Assembly: GCA_016213775.1 (NCBI GenBank) | Contig: JACQZR010000043.1 | Span: 1 to 64,000, forward strand | DNA length: 64,000 nt | Direction of reading: 5' to 3' | Origin: Acidobacteriota bacterium | GTDB taxonomy: Bacteria; Acidobacteriota; Terriglobia; Bryobacterales; Bryobacteraceae | Part shown: positions 1-6,208 of the stretch, in pieces | Layout of the letters: each line of letters starts with the position of its first letter | Position numbering within the stretch: the first letter of the stretch is position 1 | Program-made: the position numbers and the translations under genes | Notes under the pieces: model-generated | The model's database searches: none | What the model was told of the DNA's origin: nothing | The model's input: only the letters and a program-made list of their open reading frames with translations

Positions 1-960
1 GACCTTCCTTTGAGCGCGTGTTTCGCGGCGGGGATGTTGTTGGCGGCGGAATGGGCTCATTCCGGGTTGCGACGGCGGCTACCACTGGCAGGCGTTTGCT
101 TTGGACTGGCGCTGCTGGCGAAGGGTCCACTCGCCGGCGTACTGGCATTGCCGCTGGTGTGGACATCGCGGCGGCGTTGGCGCGACTGGTGGCGAGTTGC
201 CTTCCCTGCCCTGCTGGTAGCAGGCCCGTGGTATGTACTGTGCGCGGCGCGAAATGGGACGGCATTCGTCGACGAGTTCTTTCTCAAGCACAATCTGGGA
301 CGCTTTGCGAGCAGCGAGTTGCAGCATGTGCAGCCGTTCTGGTTCTACGTTCCGGTGCTGCTATTGGGACTGTTCCCCTGGACCCCGTTGGTGGCGCTTT
401 TGCGGCGGCCGGCGAATCCATGGGAACGACTGTTGTGGATGTGGCTGGGGTTCGGCTTCGTGTTCTTCTCACTGAGCGTGAACAAACTGCCGGGGTATCT
501 GCTGCCGTTGCTGCCCGCGGCGGCGGCGCTGCTCGGGGTTCATTTGGATCGCGCGGTGGAATCGCGGCGAGTGATGGTTGTGGCGGCGGGGTTGCTGGGG
601 CTGTTGCCTGCGGTTGCGATAATTCTCCCGGACGCGCTGGTGACGGGAGTGCGTAGAGCTTCCGCAGGAGCGCAACTGGCTCCCGCCTTGCCATGGGTGG
701 TTGCCTTTGCCGCTGTGGTCTGGATTGTGCACAGGTGGAAGGGATTGCCGGCTGCGTTCGTGGCCATGGCACTATTGTGCTGCGCGGCGTTGGGGTATTT
801 GCAGCAGGTGGCGGCCCCGGCGTTGGACAAGCGCGTTTCGGCGCGCGGCCTGGGCGTGCAGTCCTGCATCGGCAGTGTCAACCGGAGCATGCGCTACGGG
901 CTGAATCACTATGCGGGCCGCGCGTTGCCGGATTGCGAACCGCCTCGTATGGTACAGTAA
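1..960 (+). CDS. ArnT/GT39-like membrane glycosyltransferase, C-terminal part
   Basis: The reading frame is open from the first base, so the true start lies outside the window; 319 codons precede the stop. The protein is a run of hydrophobic helices with short basic loops (for example SRRRWRDWW and FSLSVNKLPGYLLPLLPA). The FFSLSVNKLPGYLLPL stretch is characteristic of ArnT/PMT-superfamily (GT39/GT83) polyprenyl-phosphate-sugar transferases, which move a sugar from undecaprenyl phosphate to lipid A, protein or glycan on the periplasmic face. The catalytic N-terminal periplasmic loop is missing from the window, so substrate cannot be judged. It stops 82 bp before atpB and is probably a separate transcription unit. 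Confidence 0.7.
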   Translation, partial: DLPLSACFAAGMLLAAEWAHSGLRRRLPLAGVCFGLALLAKGPLAGVLALPLVWTSRRRWRDWWRVAFPALLVAGPWYVLCAARNGTAFVDEFFLKHNLGRFASSELQHVQPFWFYVPVLLLGLFPWTPLVALLRRPANPWERLLWMWLGFGFVFFSLSVNKLPGYLLPLLPAAAALLGVHLDRAVESRRVMVVAAGLLGLLPAVAIILPDALVTGVRRASAGAQLAPALPWVVAFAAVVWIVHRWKGLPAAFVAMALLCCAALGYLQQVAAPALDKRVSARGLGVQSCIGSVNRSMRYGLNHYAGRALPDCEPPRMVQ

Positions 961-1042
961 GACATCAGACTCAATTCGCGACTCACGTTACGGTAATGTG
1001 CCTTCCGGATAGCGCGAGACACAATCCAAATCAAGAGACTGC

Positions 1043-1777
1043 ATGGAACACGAACTCCTCATTACGCGCCTGTTCAACGAGAATCTGGCAGGCGTTGCTA
1101 ATTCCATTTTGACGATGGTGGGTACGCACGCCGAAAACCCCGCCAAGCCCTGGACCAACGCGGTTGCGATGCAGTTGCTGGTGACCGCGATCATCATCGT
1201 TGTGTTCGCCATTCTGCGCCCGCGCCTTTCGATGGAGAATCCCGGGAAACTGCAGCATATCTTCGAATCTATTTACGGCTTTATCAAAACCACCGCGCAC
1301 GACAGCATTGAGCATCACGCCAACCGCTACGTACCGTTCTTCGGGACGCTGTTCATTTTCATTCTGTTCATGAACCTGATCGGCATTGTGCCCGGGTTCG
1401 AGGCGCCGACAATGTCCCCCTCGGTGCCGGTAGGACTGGCCGTATCCTCGTTCCTGTTCTACAACTGGGCAGGTCTGCGGGAGCAGGGTCCGTTCAAGTA
1501 CCTGGCACACTTCGCCGGTCCGATGCCTGTGCTAGCGCCGCTGATGGTTCCGATTGAACTGATCAGCCACTTTGCGCGCCCGCTATCGCTCAGCCTTCGT
1601 CTCTATGCCAACATGTTCGCCGGTGAACAGGTGACGCTGGCCTTTCTCGGTCTGACGTATCTGGTGGTGCCGGCGGTCTTCATGGGGCTGCACGTTTTCG
1701 TATCGTTTCTGCAGGCGTATATATTCACCCTGCTGACGATGATTTATGTGAGCGGCGCGGTCGCTCACGAGCACTAG
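1043..1777 (+). CDS. atpB: F0F1 ATP synthase subunit a
   Basis: This is the membrane stator subunit that forms the proton (or sodium) half-channels against the c-ring. The 244-residue length is normal. The diagnostic helix SLSLRLYANMFAGE carries the essential arginine at R186, the equivalent of E. coli R210, and the last helix has the expected Q224 in FLQAYIFTLL. About five to six hydrophobic helices are visible. It is followed after 91 bp by atpE. No atpI, atpF, atpH or F1 genes follow; a dapA-like gene does. The operon is therefore split, and the remaining subunits must be elsewhere in the genome. Confidence 0.95.
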   Translation: MEHELLITRLFNENLAGVANSILTMVGTHAENPAKPWTNAVAMQLLVTAIIIVVFAILRPRLSMENPGKLQHIFESIYGFIKTTAHDSIEHHANRYVPFFGTLFIFILFMNLIGIVPGFEAPTMSPSVPVGLAVSSFLFYNWAGLREQGPFKYLAHFAGPMPVLAPLMVPIELISHFARPLSLSLRLYANMFAGEQVTLAFLGLTYLVVPAVFMGLHVFVSFLQAYIFTLLTMIYVSGAVAHEH

Positions 1778-1868
1778 TCCGCACTGCCGCGCGCGTGAGC
1801 CCTCCACGTCCCAACGTAGGAATGGAACCACCTCCACGCGGCGAATCATACTTGTTCAGGAGATTGAC

Positions 1869-2159
1869 ATGACAGTTAAGAATGTACTTCTGCTGCTGGC
1901 TCTGATGCTGGTGGCAACCCCGATTTTCGCTCAGACCCCCGGCGGCTCCGACATGCGTCTGCCCGCCGCCTACATCGCAATGGGTATCGCTTCCGGGCTC
2001 TGCGCTCTGGCGCAGGGCAAAGCTGTCGCTTCGGCGGCGGAAGCCATGGCCCGCAACCCAGCCGCGTCGGCCGGTATCCGCTTCGCACTCATTCTCGGAT
2101 TGGTGCTGATCGAATCGCTCGGTTTGTACACGCTCGTCATCACCTACATCGCGAAGTAG
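1869..2159 (+). CDS. atpE: F0F1 ATP synthase subunit c with signal-peptide-like N-terminus
   Basis: Rotor-ring proteolipid with two helices joined by the polar loop ARNP (61-64, the usual RQP). The ion-binding carboxylate is E82 in VLIESLGLY. The N-terminus is extended: residues 1-22 (MTVKNVLLLLALML...FAQ) look like a cleavable signal peptide, making the protein 96 residues instead of about 75-85. Q49, E82, S83 and Y87 fall at the same spacings as Na+-ligand residues in Ilyobacter-type c-rings (Q to E is 33 residues; E-S-x-G-x-Y), but the ligand threonine after the serine is leucine here. Coupling ion is therefore open. A GAG-type ribosome site (caggagattgac) precedes the ATG. Confidence 0.95.
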   Translation: MTVKNVLLLLALMLVATPIFAQTPGGSDMRLPAAYIAMGIASGLCALAQGKAVASAAEAMARNPAASAGIRFALILGLVLIESLGLYTLVITYIAK

Positions 2160-2170
2160 GTTGTCCCCCA

Positions 2171-2194
2171 GGGGGCCGGTTCTCGCCGGTCCCC
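2171..2194 (+). other. Strong stem-loop between atpE and the dapA-like gene
   Basis: GGGGGCCGG (2171-2179) pairs with CCGGTCCCC (2186-2194), nine pairs including one G-T, with a six-base loop. There is no T-run after it, so it is not a classical intrinsic terminator. It may protect the atpBE message 3' end or reduce read-through. The downstream start codon is only 9 bases away, so it could also affect translation of that gene. Confidence 0.45.
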
Positions 2195-2203
2195 TCCACA
2201 TCA

Positions 2204-3088
2204 ATGAAACTGCAAGGCATCTACCCACCCATCACCACGCCGTTCCAGTACGACGGGTCGTTGTACAAGGCGAAAGTGGTCCACAACGTCGAGAAATGGA
2301 ATAAAACAACTCTATCTGGTTATGTTGTGACCGGCTCGACCGGCGAAAGCGTCATGCTCACGCCGGACGAGAAGTTTCAAATGTTCGAGTGGGTGGCGGA
2401 GGCTGCGGATTCTTCCAAACTCCTAGTGGCCGGCACCGGCGTGGAGAGCGTACGCGAGACCGTGTGGCTGACCAATCGCGCGGCCGAGATGGGCTACAAG
2501 CTGGCGATGGTGCGCACGCCGCACTACTACAAGAACCTGCTCAATCGCGATGAAGCGCAGGTGCTCTACTACCGGTCCGTGGCGGATCAGACGAAGATCC
2601 CGCTGATGATCTACAACTGGCCCCAGACCACTGGCGTGGATATTTCTCCAGAAGCTGTGGCGGCGATCAGCGAGCACCCGAACGTCATCGCGATCAAGGA
2701 GAGTTCGGGGAATCTGGAAAAAGTGATGACGCTGCTGCGGGTGGTGAAGCCGGGCTTCCAGGTGCTCGTCGGATCCGCGCCGACGCTGTGGCCGTCGTTC
2801 ACGGTGGGCGCGGTGGGTGCGGTGCTGGCGTTTGCCAACGCTGCTCCGTATGCGTGCATCACGATCTATGAAGCGCACCGGCAGCGCGAGACGGAAGCGG
2901 CGCAGGACTGGCAGGGACGGATCGCGCGGGCGGCGGCGTTGGTGACGACCAAGTACGGCGTGCCGGGGTTGAAGTACGCGATGGATCTCAATGGATATTA
3001 CGGCGGTCCGCCGCGGCTGCCGCTGACGACAATCACGCCGGCGGCGAAGTTGGAGATCGAGGCGGCGTTCGCGGAGATCAAAGGGTAG
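2204..3088 (+). CDS. Dihydrodipicolinate synthase family (DapA-like) lyase/aldolase
   Basis: A 294-residue TIM-barrel class I aldolase. The visible active-site set is complete: G-S-T-G-E-S at 44-49 for the pyruvate carboxylate, Y137 in MIYNWP, and the Schiff-base lysine K165 in VIAIKESSGN. Family members condense or cleave pyruvate with an aldehyde (DapA, N-acetylneuraminate lyase, KDG and 4-hydroxy-2-oxoglutarate aldolases). The TP(HYY) and NWPQTTG segments differ from classical DapA, so a role in sugar-acid or hydroxyproline catabolism is as likely as lysine synthesis. It starts 44 bp after atpE, across the stem-loop. Confidence 0.85.
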   Translation: MKLQGIYPPITTPFQYDGSLYKAKVVHNVEKWNKTTLSGYVVTGSTGESVMLTPDEKFQMFEWVAEAADSSKLLVAGTGVESVRETVWLTNRAAEMGYKLAMVRTPHYYKNLLNRDEAQVLYYRSVADQTKIPLMIYNWPQTTGVDISPEAVAAISEHPNVIAIKESSGNLEKVMTLLRVVKPGFQVLVGSAPTLWPSFTVGAVGAVLAFANAAPYACITIYEAHRQRETEAAQDWQGRIARAAALVTTKYGVPGLKYAMDLNGYYGGPPRLPLTTITPAAKLEIEAAFAEIKG

Positions 3089-3099
3089 TTCGAGCGTCC

Positions 3100-3642
3100 C
3101 TATTTCCGGGCCTTTATCATGGCCGCTCTGCGGGCTTCCGCTTCACGCGTCAGGTGCGGCGTCTGGCCGAGTAGCCGCTGGATCAACATCAACTGGCCGC
3201 GATGATGCATTTCGTGCTCCTTAACACTCATCAGCAGGTCGAACCGTGACCGCGAAGGCGGATCGCCGCCCGGAGGGAATGTGATGTGCTGGTTCAGGAA
3301 TTCGTGCGATAGGCTTTCCAGTTGCGCGGCGAACTTTTCGCCCTCGGCCTTCAGAAGATCCAGCAGTTCAGCCTTGGTGCGCGGCTTGTTGCTTTCCGCC
3401 ATCACTGCACTGATGAACTGCATGTAGTTGAAGCCATCCAGATTGTTCCGGCCCGTCAGCGTCACTTCCTGCTGAAAGCGAGGCGCGTGTGCAATGTGAG
3501 AGAGCATTTCCGCCACCGTGCGCGTGCCTTCCGCGGGACGAAAACTGTACATTTCCTCCGGGATTTCCTCGGCGATCCTGAGTGTGTTCCTGCGGACCGT
3601 GCGGAAAGCCGCCGCCAGTTCGCCTCCACCGTATTGAGTCAT
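3100..3642 (-). CDS. DinB family metal-dependent protein
   Basis: A 180-residue four-helix-bundle protein of the DinB/YfiT superfamily. The metal-binding histidine triad is visible: H49/H52 in LSHIAHAPRF and H143-H147 in KEHEMHHRGQLMLIQRLLG. The family includes thiol-dependent transferases (bacillithiol and mycothiol S-transferases) and many uncharacterised proteins, so the substrate cannot be named. It converges on the DapA-like gene with only 11 bp between stop codons, and is divergent from a second DinB gene 58 bp away, so the two DinB genes may share a bidirectional promoter region. Confidence 0.85.
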   Translation of the reverse strand: MTQYGGGELAAAFRTVRRNTLRIAEEIPEEMYSFRPAEGTRTVAEMLSHIAHAPRFQQEVTLTGRNNLDGFNYMQFISAVMAESNKPRTKAELLDLLKAEGEKFAAQLESLSHEFLNQHITFPPGGDPPSRSRFDLLMSVKEHEMHHRGQLMLIQRLLGQTPHLTREAEARRAAMIKARK

Positions 3643-3700
3643 ATTGAGGACGTTTAGCAGGCAAGTGCAACAGTTGAGAACGGCCTCCTATACTGGGTTG

Positions 3701-4225
3701 ATGGGCACCTTGTTTCTGGATGAATCGTTGGCGATATTGGCGCGAGTTCCGGCTGCGCTCGACGCTCTGCTGCGCGATCTTCCGGAAGCTTGGACGGAAG
3801 CCAACGAAGGGCCGGGAACGTGGAGTCCCCGCGAGGTGATCGGCCACCTGATCCACCTGGAGAAAGTAGATTGGATGCCGCGTCTCGACATCATCCTTCA
3901 GTACGGACCCGGACGGCCATTTGATCCGGTGGATCGCGAGGCGCAACTTCGCGAGCGCGACGGGAAGCCGCTCGCCGTTATGTTGGATGAGCTCAGTACA
4001 CTGCGCGGTGAGAATCTGAAGCGTCTTCGCGCGCTGAACCTGGGCGACGAACAGTTGGATCTCGAAGGCCGGCATCCGGCACTGGGCGTGGTGACCGCGC
4101 GTCAGTTGCTCGCCACCTGGGCGGCGCACGATCTGGCGCATCTCGTACAGATCGGACGCGTGATGGCGAAACGTTACCGGCACGAAACCGGGCCATGGGC
4201 GGAGTATCTGACGGTGATGCACTAG
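3701..4225 (+). CDS. DinB family protein, second copy
   Basis: A 174-residue DinB-fold protein with the metal-site histidines in VIGHLIHLEK and TWAAHDLAHLVQIGRVM. It is only distantly similar to the neighbouring DinB protein on the other strand. The reading frame extends upstream to 3644, but I prefer the ATG at 3701 because the conserved domain begins with MGTLFLDESL and the upstream residues look non-coding. The WSPREVIGHLIHLEKVDW segment is typical of DinB_2-type proteins. Specific function unknown. Confidence 0.8.
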   Translation: MGTLFLDESLAILARVPAALDALLRDLPEAWTEANEGPGTWSPREVIGHLIHLEKVDWMPRLDIILQYGPGRPFDPVDREAQLRERDGKPLAVMLDELSTLRGENLKRLRALNLGDEQLDLEGRHPALGVVTARQLLATWAAHDLAHLVQIGRVMAKRYRHETGPWAEYLTVMH

Positions 4226-4374
4226 CACGGCCTACCAGTGTCGATTGACGGCCGCGCGATTTTCAAGACCGTGACCCGCTTTTCCTTCTGTTGCGCATTC
4301 GAGTACAGAGCGTCGTGTGGTAGGCGAAATACCGGCGACCTCTGAGATTAGCGACGCAAAACAGGAGGACTCAC

Positions 4375-4980
4375 ATGAATTGGAAATTGGGGAGGCTGCT
4401 CTCCATAACTGCTCTGGGGTGCGCCATGGCGCATGGCACAACGGTGGGCGTGCTGGGACTGACTTGAACTTCAGCGTAACGGGACTTAGCGCCGTTGTAC
4501 CGAAGACGCTCCACGGCTCGCCATCGTATGCTTCGGAGGCACCGCTCGATGCCCGCTGGATTACGGGCACGAACGCCGCGGGTGGGCTGGCTACATCGTC
4601 GGGGGTGTACTCGTACAGGATGAACATTGATCTGTCGAATTTCATTGCTTCCACGGTGTCGATCGTGGGCAGTTCGCGGCGGACAACTGCGGCGAGATCT
4701 TCGTTAACGGAGGCTCGACGGGGATCACGACGGGTGTAACGGCGCCAGTGGCAACTTTTTCTTTCTGCATAACTTCTCGCTGACGGCGGCGAGCGGCAAT
4801 GGCTTCAACCAAGCGGCGGCGAACACACTGGAATTCCGCGTCTACAATGAGAGCGGACCGACAGGCCTGCTGGTCAACTTCACGGAAGGGTTCGCGGAAG
4901 CGCAGGTGCCGGAACCGGCTACGTTTGCGACCTTGGGTTTCTCGATGCTGGCGTTGGGATTGATGCGGCGTCGCCGCTAA
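4375..4980 (+). pseudogene. PEP-CTERM secreted protein, frame broken three times
   Basis: A good ribosome site (caggaggactcac) leads to ATG 4375 and a signal peptide (MNWKLGRLLSITALGCAMA), and the far end (4909-4980) encodes a PEP-CTERM sorting tail: PEPATFATLGFSMLALGL then RRRR and stop. The middle reads as a typical extracellular domain (NFSVTGLSAVVP, then DNCGEIFVNGGSTGITTGV) but moves through frames 1, 3, 2 and back to 1, with breaks near 4455, 4668 and 4738. Each break is repaired by adding one G to a G-run, so homopolymer undercalls in the assembly are as likely as true decay. If intact, the product would be sorted by an exosortase; none is in the window. Confidence 0.75.
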
Positions 4981-5107
4981 GGCGACAGAGAAGCCCACAG
5001 GAGGCCGATGACGGCGGTCCGCCGCTCGACAAGACGATGAGCGGGTAGAGCGGACCGCGCGTCCCGGCCGTTGTCCGGGTAAGCAGCATCTGCCATCCTG
5101 AAATAGC

Positions 5108-5551
5108 ATGCTCTCGTGGATCTACTCCAAGCCGCTCGCCGTGGGCACTCCCGCTCCCGACTTCACTCTGCCCGCGGACGAAGGTCCCCCGATTACGCTC
5201 AGCGCGCTGCGCGGCCAGAACGTCGTACTAGTCTGGTATCCCGCCGACGACACCCCCACCTGACGTAAACAGCTTTGCGAACTGCGCGACAACTGGAACG
5301 TCGCCCGTTCGCGCAACGCCGTGGTCTACGGCGTCAATAACTACGCCCACGAAAGTCACCGCAAGTTCCGTGACAAGTTCCAGTTTCCCTTCCCGCTCCT
5401 GGTAGACAAGGGGCAGAAGGTAGGTGCGCTCTATCACACCAGAGGTTTCATCGTGAAACGCACCGTTTATTTGATTGGAAAGGACGGCCTCATCCGCTAC
5501 GCGCAACGCGGAAAACCTCCACTCTTGGAGATACTCGCCGCCGCTCAATAG
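5108..5551 (+). CDS. PrxQ/BCP-type peroxiredoxin, probable selenoprotein (TGA at the peroxidatic position)
   Basis: Thiol peroxidase of the AhpC/TSA-BCP group, expected to reduce hydrogen and organic peroxides. One frame from ATG 5108 to TAG 5549 gives 147 residues, interrupted only by TGA 5261-5263 (residue 52). The surrounding sequence is WYPADDTPT-[52]-RKQLCELRD, which aligns exactly with the BCP/PrxQ active site where the peroxidatic Cys follows the TP motif and the resolving Cys (C57) lies five residues on. Everything after the TGA remains a conserved thioredoxin-fold half ending in GKPPLLEILAAAQ. Selenocysteine at position 52 is the simplest reading; a TGC-to-TGA nonsense change or sequencing error is the alternative. 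No sel genes are in the window. Confidence 0.8.
5264..5312 (+). promoter_or_regulatory. Candidate bacterial SECIS stem-loop after the in-frame TGA
   Basis: Directly downstream of TGA 5261-5263, GCGAAC (5277-5282) pairs with GTTCGC (5307-5312) and GCGAC (5286-5290) pairs with GTCGC (5300-5304), giving 11 pairs around a small internal loop and a nine-base apical loop 5291-5299. The apical loop starts 27 bases after the TGA, inside the spacing usual for bacterial SECIS elements. Against it, the loop begins AACTGG, so the usual G in the first two loop positions is not present. A shorter alternative hairpin is possible at 5270-5284. Confidence 0.4.
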
Positions 5552-5566
5552 CCGCAAGCCGCTTAC

Positions 5567-6175
5567 ATGCACAATTCAGTTGATCAACCACTGCAGGTTT
5601 GGCTCATTCGACATGGCGAAACCGAATGGTCGCGCAGCGGCCAACACAGCGGCCGCACCGATCTGCCCCTCACCGCTGCCGGTGAACAGGAAGCTCTTGT
5701 CGTGGGCCGCATGCTCAACGCGCGACCCTTCGATCATGTGTTCTGCAGTCCTCTTCGGCGTGCCAGCCGCACCTGCGAACTCGCCGGCTATCTCACGGCA
5801 GCCATCATTGATCCCGACATGCAGGAATGGGACTACGGCGATTGCACCGGCTTCACACAGGAACAACTGCGCGAGCGTTACCGCGACTGGACAATCTGGG
5901 AAGGCCCTGTCCCCAACGGTGAATCCATCGCCGAAATCGCCGCCCGCGCGCGCCGGGTGGTGGACCGGTTGCGGAAGTGCACAGGCACGGTCGCCGTTTT
6001 CGCACACGGCCACTTCCTTCGCGTTCTGACGACGCAATGGCTCGGGCTGCCCCCGGAATCAGCCCGCCACTTCGCGCTGGAGACTTCCGCCGTCTGCATC
6101 CTTGGAGAGGATGGTGGTGAGCCCGCTATCCGCGTCTGGAACTGGAAGGATCATCTGCCCACGCCGAGGCATTAA
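5567..6175 (+). CDS. Histidine phosphatase family protein (phosphoglycerate mutase-like)
   Basis: A 202-residue branch-1 histidine phosphatase. The phosphoacceptor motif is LIRHGETEW (H16); the rest of the catalytic pocket is visible as SPLRRASRTCEL (second Arg), E87 in MQEWDYGD, and H147 in FAHGHFLRVL. The short length and the E-W-D-Y-G-D segment resemble phosphatases such as CobC/YtjC or sugar-phosphate phosphatases more than glycolytic mutases. It begins 15 bp after the peroxiredoxin stop, so the two are probably co-transcribed. Substrate not predictable. Confidence 0.88.
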   Translation: MHNSVDQPLQVWLIRHGETEWSRSGQHSGRTDLPLTAAGEQEALVVGRMLNARPFDHVFCSPLRRASRTCELAGYLTAAIIDPDMQEWDYGDCTGFTQEQLRERYRDWTIWEGPVPNGESIAEIAARARRVVDRLRKCTGTVAVFAHGHFLRVLTTQWLGLPPESARHFALETSAVCILGEDGGEPAIRVWNWKDHLPTPRH

Positions 6176-6208
6176 TAGCTCTGTCCTGCTATATTGCCTA
6201 CAACCGAC

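Noticed and set aside
10-1510. Many ORFs over 60 residues on both strands throughout the high-GC coding regions
   Set aside because: They lie inside clear genes in other frames, have Arg/Ala/Pro-rich composition and show no domain signature.
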